From: Streptomyces viridochromogenes
Lineage (GTDB): Bacteria; Actinomycetota; Actinomycetes; Streptomycetales; Streptomycetaceae
Direction: 5' to 3'
DNA length: 64,000 nt
Assembly (NCBI RefSeq): GCF_001270495.1
Contig: NZ_LGUR01000048.1
Coordinates: 1-64,000 of the forward strand
A program made the position numbers and the translations under genes. The first letter of the stretch is position 1; each line of letters begins with the position of its first letter. Below are positions 27,256-35,016 of this stretch, in pieces. Below the pieces are notes generated by a model. It was given only the letters and a program-made list of their open reading frames with translations, had not been told where the DNA came from and did not search any database.

Positions 27256-27354
27256 CGCGTCGGGGGGTGTCCGCCCGCAGAGTCCGGTGTCAAGTAACAG
27301 GACCTCCTGGCAGTACACCAGCCACCGGACCGAGGACGGACACCCCCCGACGCG
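27256..27354. repeat. Compound inverted repeat in a 410-base intergenic region
   Basis: An 18-base perfect inverted repeat (27256-27273 with 27337-27354) encloses a second 8-base one, GTCCGGTG (27282-27289) with CACCGGAC (27323-27330). The inner loop contains CAAGTAACAGGACC. It may end the afsQ operon, but the spacing and nested form are unusual for a simple terminator. The rest of 27199-27608 is C-rich and shows no gene. Confidence 0.65.
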
Positions 27355-27608
27355 GCCCCGCCCCACGACGAACCCGCAGGCGCTACGCGAACCCCCGCCG
27401 AAGCCGCACAGGCGCCGCAGGCACAGACGCGAACGCCCACCCACCGCAACGAGCCGCCGCAGCGGCGTGGCGCGCACCCCCACCGACCGGCAGCAGGCCG
27501 CCGCAGGCACCCCACCCGCCCAACCGCCGGAGGCCGCTGTGGCGGACGCCTCACCCCATTGCGCCCCACCCCGGAACCGATCCTGCCGGGGGGCGCGTCT
27601 AGGGGGGC

Positions 27609-28160
27609 GTGCAGCGTCAAGGCTCCATCGGCGGCAGCGCCGCGATCCGCATCCGTGCGACGGGGGGTGTCCTCCTGGTCGCGCACCTCGCGTTCGTCGC
27701 CTGGCTCACGCTGCGCCCCCTGGACGTCCCCTGGGTGATGCCGGCCAACCTCAGGCCGTTCGCCGGCATCAGAGCCGACCTGGCGCTGGGCTGGCAGGAG
27801 GCCGCCCGGCACCTCGTCGAAGGACTCGCGCTGCTCGCACCGCTGGGAGTGCTGATCCCGATGGCACACGGAAGGATCAGCGTCTCCCCGCTCGGCTCCC
27901 TGGTCCGTACGGTCGCCGCCGGCGCCCTGATCTCGCTGGGCATCGAGCTGTTGCAGACCGGCGTACCGGGCCAGATCGTCGACGTCGACTCACTGCTGCT
28001 GAACACGGTGGGCGTGGGCCTGGCGCACGCCACGGTCGTCCCCGCGGCCCGCGCCCGGCTCCGCCGCAGGTCGGAGCGAGCACACCGGGCGACCGTCCCC
28101 CAGGAGGAGCTCTCTCAGGGTCGGACCCCGACGATTCCCAGGGTCGGGATAGCTCCATAG
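27609..28160 (+). CDS. VanZ-like membrane protein
   Basis: A 183-residue protein with four to five hydrophobic segments: about 20-40, 70-90, 98-120 and 127-150. The VanZ-type pattern is visible as LRPFAGI, HLVEGLALLAPLGVLIP, SLGIELLQTGVPG and QIVDVDSLLLNTVGVGLA, where the IExxQ and DxxDxxxNxxG motifs are the family hallmark. VanZ-family proteins are linked to teicoplanin tolerance in enterococci, but most actinobacterial members have no known role. GTG 27609 has AGGGGGG just upstream. The C-terminal 30 residues are Arg-rich. Confidence 0.82.
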   Translation: MQRQGSIGGSAAIRIRATGGVLLVAHLAFVAWLTLRPLDVPWVMPANLRPFAGIRADLALGWQEAARHLVEGLALLAPLGVLIPMAHGRISVSPLGSLVRTVAAGALISLGIELLQTGVPGQIVDVDSLLLNTVGVGLAHATVVPAARARLRRRSERAHRATVPQEELSQGRTPTIPRVGIAP

Positions 28161-28266
28161 AGTGACGCTTTGCCCGGTTCGTCGCCGTAGCGTGGATGTC
28201 AGTTGAGGAAACCCCTCACGAGGCCCCACAAGAGGGGTCGACCGACGCTCGCGAAGGAGCCGCACC

Positions 28267-28473
28267 ATGACCGCGCTCGCCCGACCCACCCACGGCCGCA
28301 TGATCGGCGGAGTGTGCGCCGCGCTGGCACGGCGCTTCGGCACCTCCGCGACGACCATGCGCGTGATCTTCCTGATCTCCTGCCTGCTCCCCGGACCGCA
28401 GTTTCTCCTCTACATAGCCCTCTGGATCCTGCTGCCCTCCGAGGACAAGGCGAAGACGCGCACAGCCTGGTAA
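28267..28473 (+). CDS. PspC-domain small membrane protein
   Basis: A 68-residue protein that is essentially one PspC domain: the characteristic GRMIGGVCAALARRFG is followed by VIFLISCLLPGPQFLLYIAL and WILLPSED. It has a helix that reaches the membrane and a short basic tail. Such proteins are cell-envelope stress components in other bacteria. GAAGGAG (28252-28258) precedes the ATG. It is followed by a strong terminator shared with the convergent clamp-like gene. Confidence 0.9.
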   Translation: MTALARPTHGRMIGGVCAALARRFGTSATTMRVIFLISCLLPGPQFLLYIALWILLPSEDKAKTRTAW

Positions 28474-28485
28474 CCCAACAAATCC

Positions 28486-28519
28486 AGTGCGCCCCGCCAT
28501 CCCCCCGGCGGGGCGCACT
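28486..28519. terminator. Bidirectional terminator
   Basis: A 13-base perfect stem: AGTGCGCCCCGCC (28486-28498) with GGCGGGGCGCACT (28507-28519), in the 54-base gap between the convergent pspC-like and clamp-like genes. Confidence 0.85.
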
Positions 28520-28527
28520 CGCGTCTG

Positions 28528-29694
28528 TCAGACCAACTGCTTCACGGACATGAGCAGATGCCGATGCGCCTCCCCCGGCCCACCGCCCTCCTCCTCCACC
28601 CCGCTCAACAGCACCCGCTGCCCCGCCCCGACCATCTCCAGCCGCAGCCGGTCCGCCGCGAAGGAGTTCAGCGCGTCCAGCAGATACGCCGGATTGAACG
28701 CCACGGTGACCTCCTCCGCACCGCTGAGCACGGCGGGCAACCGCTGCGCGGCCACGTCGTCCCCGTACCCGGCCCGTAGCAGCACCGATCCCTCGGCCGA
28801 GAAGTCCAACCGCACCGGACTGCTCGCCTCGGCCACCACGGCCACCCTCCGCACGGCCTCCGCGAACACCCCGCACTCCACCTCGGCGACGGCCGCCCCG
28901 GCCATGTCGAACAACGACCCGTACGCCGGCAGCCGCCCGTCCAGTAGCCGGACGACGCTCCGCATGCCCCCGCCCTCGAAGCCGACCAGCCCGCCACCCG
29001 CCGCCGTCTCCAGCCCGACCCGCACGCCCCCGCACCGCGCCAGCGACCGCGCGGCGTCGAGCAACCGCCGAGCCGGCACGAGCGCCTCCACGACACCGCC
29101 GGCACCCCCAGCACCGTCGGCAAGGCCCTCCCCGCCCCCTCCCTCCGGCTTCCACCCCACCCGTCGCACGGCGTAGCGATACCGATCCGAAGCCGACAGA
29201 GTCATCGAGTCGCCGTCCAGGCGCAGCTGGACTCCGGTCAACACCGGCAGCGTGTCGTCCCGCCCGGCCGCGACGGCCACCTGCCCGACGGCCGTGGCGA
29301 AGGCGGCGGCGTCCACACTGCCGTAGGGGGCGGGCTGTGGCGGCAGAGCCGGGTACTCCTCGCGCGGCAGCGTGGACAGCCCGAACTCGGTGCCGCCGGC
29401 CGCCACCGTGAACCGCGTGCCCTCCAGGGAGCAGCTCACCGGCCCGTCCGGCAGCACCCGGCAGATGTCCAGCAGCCGGCGCCCCGGTACGAGCACCTCA
29501 CCGGCCGCCCCGGTCTCGGCGTCCACCTCGGTCCGCGCCGCCGCCTCGAAGTCGAACCCGGACGCGGTGAGCCGCCCCGCGCCCGCCGCCAGCAGCAGAC
29601 CGCCCAGCACCGGCACCGGCGTACGCGAGGGCAGGGCGCGCCCCGCCCAGCCGACGGCCTCGGCGAAGGCGGCGCGTTCGATCCTGAACTCCAT
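28528..29694 (-). CDS. DNA polymerase III beta-clamp (DnaN) homologue, second copy
   Basis: A 388-residue protein with the three-domain sliding-clamp pattern: FRIERAAFAEAVGWAGRALP and RTPVPVLGGLLL (domain 1), YGSVDAAAFATAVGQVAVAA with TLPVLTGVQLRLDGD and SASDRYRYAV (domain 2), and NPAYLLDALNSF with a terminal HLLMSVKQLV (domain 3). The ending differs from the usual LMPVR(L) of replicative clamps. Domain 2 has Gly-rich insertions (PEGGGGEGLADGAGGAGG). Streptomycetes have their main dnaN near oriC beside dnaA; this copy stands alone next to an MFS gene, so it is probably a specialised paralogue. Confidence 0.88.
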   Translation of the reverse strand: MEFRIERAAFAEAVGWAGRALPSRTPVPVLGGLLLAAGAGRLTASGFDFEAAARTEVDAETGAAGEVLVPGRRLLDICRVLPDGPVSCSLEGTRFTVAAGGTEFGLSTLPREEYPALPPQPAPYGSVDAAAFATAVGQVAVAAGRDDTLPVLTGVQLRLDGDSMTLSASDRYRYAVRRVGWKPEGGGGEGLADGAGGAGGVVEALVPARRLLDAARSLARCGGVRVGLETAAGGGLVGFEGGGMRSVVRLLDGRLPAYGSLFDMAGAAVAEVECGVFAEAVRRVAVVAEASSPVRLDFSAEGSVLLRAGYGDDVAAQRLPAVLSGAEEVTVAFNPAYLLDALNSFAADRLRLEMVGAGQRVLLSGVEEEGGGPGEAHRHLLMSVKQLV

Positions 29695-29823
29695 GAAAAT
29701 CCCCCTGCCCGGACCCGGTCATCAATGCTCGCGGAGGCTATCCGCAGCCACTGACAACCGGCCCCGACCAGGGGAAACAAGCCCTACGACCGATCACCAC
29801 CCGCATGGCCGGCCACGACCGGC

Positions 29824-31098
29824 TCAGGCAGCCGTAGCCAACTGCTGCCGCTGGAGCCGCGCCGCCCGCGTCCCGAACACGGTGATCGTCACGACGCCGA
29901 GCACCGCCAGCAGGCCGACCCCGACCGTCCCGGCCCAGCCGCCCGCGTGGAAGGCGACGGCGCCGACCGTGCTGCCCGCGCTGGAGCCGATGTAGTAGGC
30001 GGACTGGTACAGCGCCGAAGCCTGGGCGCGGCCCTGTGTGGCCGTCTTGCTGACCGCCGAGGACGCCACCGCGTGCCCCGCGAAGAAGCCGCCGGTGATC
30101 AGGACCAGGCCGAGCAGGACCAGCGGGAGCGAGCCCGCCAGGGACAGCAGCAGACCCGCGGCCGTGGTGCCGCCCGCCGCGTACAGCGCGCCCCTGCGCC
30201 CCAGCCGGCCCACCAGGCGTCCCGCCGTCGAGGCCGACACCGTACCGACCAGGTACACCAGGAAGACCGAGCCGATGACGCCCTGCGGCAGCGAGAACGG
30301 CGCCTCCGTGAGGCGGTAGCCGATCACCGTGTACACGCCGCCGAAGATCGTCATGAACAGGGCGCCGATGGCGTAGAGGCGGCACAGCAGCGGGTTGGCG
30401 AGGTGGTCACGCACCGTACGCGCGAGGACGCGCGGCCGCAGCGAGCCCGGCTTGAAGTGGCGCGGTGCCGGGAGTAGCAGCCGGAAGGCCACGGCGCACG
30501 CGACCGCGATCACGCCGATCACGCCGATGGCGACCCGCCAGCCCCACTCCTGCGCGACCCAGCCGGTGATGACCCGGCCGCTCATGCCGCCGACGCTGTT
30601 GCCCGCGACGAACAGGCCGATGGCCGTGACCAGCGCCTTCGGCCGGACTTCCTCGGCCAGATAGGCCGTGGCCGACGCCGGAAGCCCCGCCAGGGCAGCT
30701 CCCTGGACCGCCCGCAGCACGACGAGGGCGGTCAGGTTGGGGGCGAAGGGGACCAGCAGTCCGACGGTCACCGCGACCGCCAGCGAGGCCGTCATGACCG
30801 TACGGCGTCCGAAGCGCTCCGACAGCGCGCTCATGGGGAGCACGAACAGGGCCAGACCGCCCGTCGCGGCCGCCACCGTCCAGCTCGCCTCGCTCGCCGC
30901 CACCCCGAACTCACCGGAGATCAGCGGCAGAAGGGCCTGTGTGGAGTAGAGGAGCGCGAAGGTCGCGACGCCGGCGAGGAAGAGGGCGAAGCTCATCCGG
31001 CGGTAGCCGGGGCCGCCCGGGGCCATGCGGGAGTCGACGACAGGGACTGCGGGTGCGGCGTCCACGGTGGTGGACGCCCCGGTACTGGCGGGAGACAT
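29824..31098 (-). CDS. MFS transporter
   Basis: A 424-residue major facilitator with about twelve helices. The cytoplasmic A motif between helices 2 and 3 reads LSERFGRRTVMTAS, and the equivalent in the second half reads RLVGRLGRRGALYA. An N-terminal Ala/Pro-rich extension of about 30 residues precedes the first helix (FALFLAGVATFALLYSTQAL). The organisation is that of proton-driven efflux or sugar-efflux carriers of the AraJ/YnfM type. It is divergent from a LysR gene 63 bases away, whose product is likely its regulator. Confidence 0.92.
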   Translation of the reverse strand: MSPASTGASTTVDAAPAVPVVDSRMAPGGPGYRRMSFALFLAGVATFALLYSTQALLPLISGEFGVAASEASWTVAAATGGLALFVLPMSALSERFGRRTVMTASLAVAVTVGLLVPFAPNLTALVVLRAVQGAALAGLPASATAYLAEEVRPKALVTAIGLFVAGNSVGGMSGRVITGWVAQEWGWRVAIGVIGVIAVACAVAFRLLLPAPRHFKPGSLRPRVLARTVRDHLANPLLCRLYAIGALFMTIFGGVYTVIGYRLTEAPFSLPQGVIGSVFLVYLVGTVSASTAGRLVGRLGRRGALYAAGGTTAAGLLLSLAGSLPLVLLGLVLITGGFFAGHAVASSAVSKTATQGRAQASALYQSAYYIGSSAGSTVGAVAFHAGGWAGTVGVGLLAVLGVVTITVFGTRAARLQRQQLATAA

Positions 31099-31131
31099 GC
31101 TTCGAAGCTACGTACGCCCCCACTGTTCCGT

Positions 31132-31154
31132 CCAATGCATGGATTGGCCATAAT
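31132..31154. promoter_or_regulatory. LysR-type dyad and leaderless promoter in the MFS/LysR divergent region
   Basis: CCAATGCATGGATTGG (31132-31147) is a dyad CCAAT-N6-ATTGG. CATAAT (31149-31154) lies 7 bases before the LysR ATG at 31162 and is a good -10. The dyad sits where a LysR protein would both autoregulate and control the MFS gene. Confidence 0.55.
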
Positions 31155-31161
31155 CGTTCCC

Positions 31162-32112
31162 ATGGCGCATCAGTACAGCTCACAGCCTCGACTGTCACCA
31201 TCCAGTGACACAGAAGACATGACGATGTTGCTCGCTCCGCGCCTCGCCCACTTCGCCGGCGTGGCCCGTACCGAGCATGTCACCCGGGCCGCCCAGGAGA
31301 TGCGGGTCCCGCAGTCCACGCTCTCGCGGGCCATGGTCCGGCTGGAACAGGACCTGGGCGTCGACCTGTTCGCCCGCCACGGCCGTACGGTCTCCCTGAC
31401 CCCCGCCGGCCGCACCTTCCTCACCTCGGTCGAACGCGCCCTGGCCGAGATCGCGCGCGCCGCCGACGAGGTCCGCGCCGACGCCGACCCGGCCACCGGC
31501 AAGGTCGCCTTCGGCTTCCTGCACACCATGGGCGCGGAAACGGTCCCGGGCCTCCTGCACGCCTTCCGCGCCGACCACCCACGCATCCGCTTCAGCCTGG
31601 TTCAGAACTACGGCGAGGCGATGCTCGAACGCCTGCGCGCGGGCGAGCTGGACCTCTGCCTCACCTCCCCGGTCCCGGACGCCCCCGACCTGGTCGCCCG
31701 CCGCCTGGACGAACAGAAACTCCGCCTCGTCGTCCCCGCCGACCACCGCCTGGCCTCCCGCAAACGCATCCGCCTGGCGGAGGCCTCCGACGAGATCTTC
31801 GTAACCCTGGAGCCCGGCTACGGCATGCGCCGCATCACCGACGACCTCTGCCAGGAAGCAGGCTTCAAGCCCCGTATCGCCTTCGAGGGCGAGGAGGCGG
31901 AGACCCTGAGGGGCCTGGTGGCGGCCGGTCTGGGAGTGGCTCTGCTGCCGCCCCCTGCGGTGCCCCGCCCGGGAGTGGCGGAGCTGACGGTCACAGCTCC
32001 GAGAGCGGCACGGGAAATCGGCGTCGCATGGCTGGCCGACCGCCCGGACACACCCCCGGTGGCGGCCTTCAAGAAGTTCCTGCTCTCGAGAAGGGGAAGC
32101 CTGTTGCCCTAG
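31162..32112 (+). CDS. LysR-family transcriptional regulator
   Basis: A 316-residue LysR protein. The N-terminal helix-turn-helix (about 20-80) includes LAHFAGVARTEHVTRAAQEM and QSTLSRAMVRLEQDLGVDLF followed by LTPAGRTFL. The co-inducer domain has KVAFGFLHTMGAETVPGLL and a typical second half. ATG 31162 suits the leaderless promoter; the ATG at 31219 (MTMLLAPRL) gives the more usual N-terminus and is an alternative. Divergent from the MFS gene. Its TAG stop is provided by a dispersed repeat at 32109. Confidence 0.9.
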   Translation: MAHQYSSQPRLSPSSDTEDMTMLLAPRLAHFAGVARTEHVTRAAQEMRVPQSTLSRAMVRLEQDLGVDLFARHGRTVSLTPAGRTFLTSVERALAEIARAADEVRADADPATGKVAFGFLHTMGAETVPGLLHAFRADHPRIRFSLVQNYGEAMLERLRAGELDLCLTSPVPDAPDLVARRLDEQKLRLVVPADHRLASRKRIRLAEASDEIFVTLEPGYGMRRITDDLCQEAGFKPRIAFEGEEAETLRGLVAAGLGVALLPPPAVPRPGVAELTVTAPRAAREIGVAWLADRPDTPPVAAFKKFLLSRRGSLLP

Positions 32113-32163
32113 GGGCGCGGGGCTGGATCGATATGCGGCTCCGCCGCGTGGGCGCGACCAGCC
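32109..32163. repeat. Dispersed intergenic repeat with internal hairpin, copy 2
   Basis: Starts CTAGGGGCGCGGGGCTG and ends GCGCGACCAGCC, with the internal GCGGC-TCC-GCCGC hairpin. Nearly identical to 9693-9748 and again placed at a gene end so that its TAG is the stop codon. The following GCCCCGCAGCCGCCAACGGG extends the similarity seen in the short form at 187-245. Confidence 0.75.
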
Positions 32164-32206
32164 CCCGCCGCCCCGCAGCCGCCAACGGGACAGATACCCA
32201 ACGGCG

Positions 32207-32962
32207 CTACCGCCTCCGCCCGAAGCCGGAGGCCAACGGCATCCGCAACCCCAAGGGAGGCGGCGCCGCGAACGCGTCGGCGACCGGCCGCGAGAACGCC
32301 CTCCCGAACAACACCCCCATCACGAAGTCCTCGGCCAGCGAAAGGACTTCGTCCCGATGCTGCTGCAACCCATGCCGGTCGGAGTGCACTTCGAACCGGC
32401 ACACGTCCCGGTTCGCCTTCTTCGCCCGCGCCGCCAACCGGAACGACAGCTCGGGATCGGTCCGCTCGTCGTTCGTGCCGTGCACGATCATCACCCGCCG
32501 TCCCCCGAGCTGTCTCACCGGTTCGGGTGACGCCGCCACGTCCTCCTCCGGCAGCCAAGGAGCGATCGCCAGCACGGAGTTGACGGCCTCGTGGCCACCC
32601 GCCCGCAGGGCGGCCCGCCCGCCCATGTCGACCCCGGCGAGACACACGGGGACGTCGCCATAGCGCCGTACGACCTCGTCGGCGGCCCACAACGCGTCGC
32701 TCACCTGGTTCGCGTCACTGCCGTTCCACCCGCGAAAGCGGTAGTGGACGACATGCGTGACGAGCCCCTCCGCCCGCCCCGTGCGCATCAGACGGCGCCC
32801 GAGGGTCCGTACATAGGAGGTCGCCAGCAAGGTCGCCGGCTTGCGATGTGATACTTCGTCACCTCCGGGAAGCAGAAGTACCACTCCGCTCACCGCCGTC
32901 GGCTCCGGCCCGATCGCCTTGCCCAGCCGGACCCTGCGCACCGGCGTCGCTTGCTGTGCCAT
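32207..32962 (-). CDS. Alpha/beta hydrolase with atypical nucleophile
   Basis: A 251-residue cytoplasmic protein of the dienelactone hydrolase-like alpha/beta fold. VVLLLPGGDEV is strand 3 and the oxyanion region. The nucleophile elbow reads CLAGVDMGGRAAL, with Asp where serine is usual (GxSxG). The acid residue is probably in VHGTNDERTD and the histidine in SDRHGLQQH. An Asp nucleophile is found in haloalkane dehalogenases and epoxide hydrolases, but sequence context is closer to esterases, so activity may be altered or lost. The ATG start at 32962 is divergent from add. Confidence 0.85.
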   Translation of the reverse strand: MAQQATPVRRVRLGKAIGPEPTAVSGVVLLLPGGDEVSHRKPATLLATSYVRTLGRRLMRTGRAEGLVTHVVHYRFRGWNGSDANQVSDALWAADEVVRRYGDVPVCLAGVDMGGRAALRAGGHEAVNSVLAIAPWLPEEDVAASPEPVRQLGGRRVMIVHGTNDERTDPELSFRLAARAKKANRDVCRFEVHSDRHGLQQHRDEVLSLAEDFVMGVLFGRAFSRPVADAFAAPPPLGLRMPLASGFGRRR

Positions 32963-33110
32963 GACAGAACAGTGTCAGAAGCGCGGGTGTACGCGACCCG
33001 TCCGTGGGGTCACCGTTACGTATCGACGGATGTGTAAAGCACAAATCGAGACGAGCGACGGACCAGGGACGAACCAGCCGCGATGAACGAGTCGCGATGA
33101 AACGAGCCCT

Positions 33111-33132
33111 CTACGCGCGTAGGCGTTAGAGT
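33111..33132 (+). promoter_or_regulatory. add promoter with CTACGCGCGTAG operator
   Basis: A perfect CTACGCGCGTAG at 33111-33122 is followed after 4 bases by the -10 hexamer TAGAGT (33127-33132). The add ATG at 33139 is 6 bases further, so the mRNA is probably leaderless. Confidence 0.75.
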
Positions 33133-33138
33133 GCGGAA

Positions 33139-34302
33139 ATGACGAGCCAGACTGCTCAGAAGGCGAACATCCCGAGCTCGGACCAGATCCGCCGGGCGCC
33201 GAAGGTTCTGCTGCACGACCACCTCGACGGCGGGCTCCGCCCCGGCACGATCGTCGAGCTCGCCCGCGAGGCGGGCTATTCCCAACTCCCCGAGACCGAC
33301 CCCGACAAGCTCGGCGTCTGGTTCCACGAGGCCGCCGACTCCGGGTCTCTGGAGCGGTACCTGGAGACCTTCTCCCACACCGTCGGCGTGATGCAGACCC
33401 GCGACGCCCTGGTCCGGGTCGCACGCGAGTGCGCCGAGGACCTCGCGGAGGACGGTGTCGTCTACGCCGAGGTGCGCTACGCGCCGGAACAGCACCTCGA
33501 AGGCGGGCTCAGCCTCGAAGAGGTCGTCGAGGCCGTCAACGAGGGCTTCCGGGAGGGCGAGGCGATCGCGCGGGAGAACGGCCACCGCATCCGCGTGGGC
33601 GCCCTGCTCACCGCGATGCGGCACGCCGCCCGCGCGCTGGAGATCGCCGAACTCGCCAACCGCTACCGCGATCTGGGCGTCGTCGGCTTCGACATCGCGG
33701 GCGCCGAGGCCGGCCACCCGCCGACCCGGCATCTCGACGCCTTCGAGTACCTCAAGCGGGAGAACAACCACTTCACCATCCACGCGGGCGAGGCGTTCGG
33801 CCTGCCGTCCATCTGGCAGGCCCTCCAGTGGTGCGGCGCCGACCGGCTCGGGCACGGGGTGCGCATCATCGACGACATCCAGGTGCACGCCGACGGCTCG
33901 GTGAAGCTGGGCCGGCTCGCGTCGTACGTACGGGACAAGCGCATCCCACTGGAGCTGTGCCCCAGTTCCAACCTCCAGACGGGCGCCGCCGACTCGTACG
34001 CCGCGCACCCCATCGGCCTGCTGCGCCGCCTGCATTTCCGGGCCACCGTGAACACCGACAACCGCCTCATGTCCCACACCAGTATGAGCCGGGAATTCGA
34101 GCACCTTGTCGACGCATTCGACTACACGCTCGACGACATGCAGTGGTTCTCCGTCAATGCGATGAAATCATCGTTCATTCCTTTCGATGAACGACTCGCG
34201 ATGATCAATGACGTGATCAAGCCCGGATATGCCGAACTCAAGTCCGAATGGCTGTTTCGGCAGACCACCTCTACCAGCGGTTCTGAGGCCGAGGAGGGCT
34301 GA
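33139..34302 (+). CDS. add: Adenosine deaminase
   Basis: A 387-residue metal-dependent deaminase that converts (deoxy)adenosine to (deoxy)inosine, which punA can then split. The zinc ligands and catalytic residues are in [45 protein letters not shown] and the late NTDNRLMS. The C-terminus includes [15 protein letters not shown]. The ATG at 33139 has no Shine-Dalgarno sequence but follows a -10 hexamer by 6 bases. The operator in its promoter ties it to deoC and punA although it is 15-20 kb from them. Confidence 0.95.
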   Translation: MTSQTAQKANIPSSDQIRRAPKVLLHDHLDGGLRPGTIVELAREAGYSQLPETDPDKLGVWFHEAADSGSLERYLETFSHTVGVMQTRDALVRVARECAEDLAEDGVVYAEVRYAPEQHLEGGLSLEEVVEAVNEGFREGEAIARENGHRIRVGALLTAMRHAARALEIAELANRYRDLGVVGFDIAGAEAGHPPTRHLDAFEYLKRENNHFTIHAGEAFGLPSIWQALQWCGADRLGHGVRIIDDIQVHADGSVKLGRLASYVRDKRIPLELCPSSNLQTGAADSYAAHPIGLLRRLHFRATVNTDNRLMSHTSMSREFEHLVDAFDYTLDDMQWFSVNAMKSSFIPFDERLAMINDVIKPGYAELKSEWLFRQTTSTSGSEAEEG

Positions 34303-34439
34303 TCGGGGATCCCCCGCGCACACGGAATGCGGACGCCATTCACAATCCGTCCGCATTTCGATGTTTGCGGTGGCATGCGGGGCGTGTTTACGGTCGAGAA
34401 CCGCTCAACCCCGTAACGAATTTTCGAGGACTTACTTTC

Positions 34440-34814
34440 ATGAAGCAGTCTGCTGCCAAGACCCTCGGTGTCGCCGCTCTCGGTGCCGCCTTCGCCGCCG
34501 CGGGCGCGGGTGCCGCGAACGCCGCTCCGGTCGCCCCGGACGCCGCGGGCGCGGCGCTGGGCACCGTGACCAGCGCCCTCCCGGCCGAGCACCTCTCGCA
34601 GGCGGGTCCCGCCGCCGGTGCGGGGCTGGCCCAGGGCGGTGCGGGCCTGGCCCAGGGGCAGGAGGCACTCACGACCGGCGTCGCCGCCGCGCAGCCGGCT
34701 GCGGAGCAGGCGCTGGCCGGGGGCCCGCTCGCCGTGGCGGAGGGGCTGCTCGGCGGTCTGCCGATGCAGGGCCTGCCCACCCAGGGCCTGCCGGTGAACG
34801 GGCTTCCGGTCTGA
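34440..34814 (+). CDS. Small secreted protein with GLP repeats
   Basis: A 124-residue exported protein. MKQSAAKTLGVAALGAAFAA begins a signal peptide that ends near GAGAANA-AP. The mature part is rich in Ala, Gly and Gln, with a repeated AGLAQG motif and a C-terminal run of GLPMQGLPTQGLPVNGLPV units. No enzyme domain is seen. GAGGA is 9 bases before the ATG. It may be a hydrophobic surface or cell-wall associated protein; it has the low-complexity look of streptomycete surface proteins but no chaplin motif. Confidence 0.8.
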   Translation: MKQSAAKTLGVAALGAAFAAAGAGAANAAPVAPDAAGAALGTVTSALPAEHLSQAGPAAGAGLAQGGAGLAQGQEALTTGVAAAQPAAEQALAGGPLAVAEGLLGGLPMQGLPTQGLPVNGLPV

Positions 34815-34830
34815 TCCACCTCTCCCGCAC

Positions 34831-34879
34831 CACGCCGCTGGGGCGCACCCTTGGGACACGGGTGCGCCCCAGCGGCGTG
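34831..34879 (+). terminator. Strong terminator after the small secreted protein gene
   Basis: A 20-base perfect stem (34831-34850 with 34860-34879) around a 9-base loop, 17 bases after the stop. This is the longest uninterrupted terminator stem in the window. Confidence 0.9.
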
Positions 34880-35016
34880 TCCGTCCCGTGGCGACCATTT
34901 CTGACCTGCTGCTTTGTCCGCTCCGGGGGCCATTGTCAGTGGGCTGCGGTAGCTTCCGGGGTGTTGGGCGCGATGAGGCGCACGACGGGAGATACGGCCA
35001 CAGGGGTGGGTGGACG

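Noticed and set aside
32961..33086. Short plus-strand frame with cysteines (MTEQCQKRGCTRPVRG)
   Set aside because: It resembles a small zinc-binding protein, but it overlaps the start of the divergent hydrolase and has no ribosome binding site or known counterpart that I recall.
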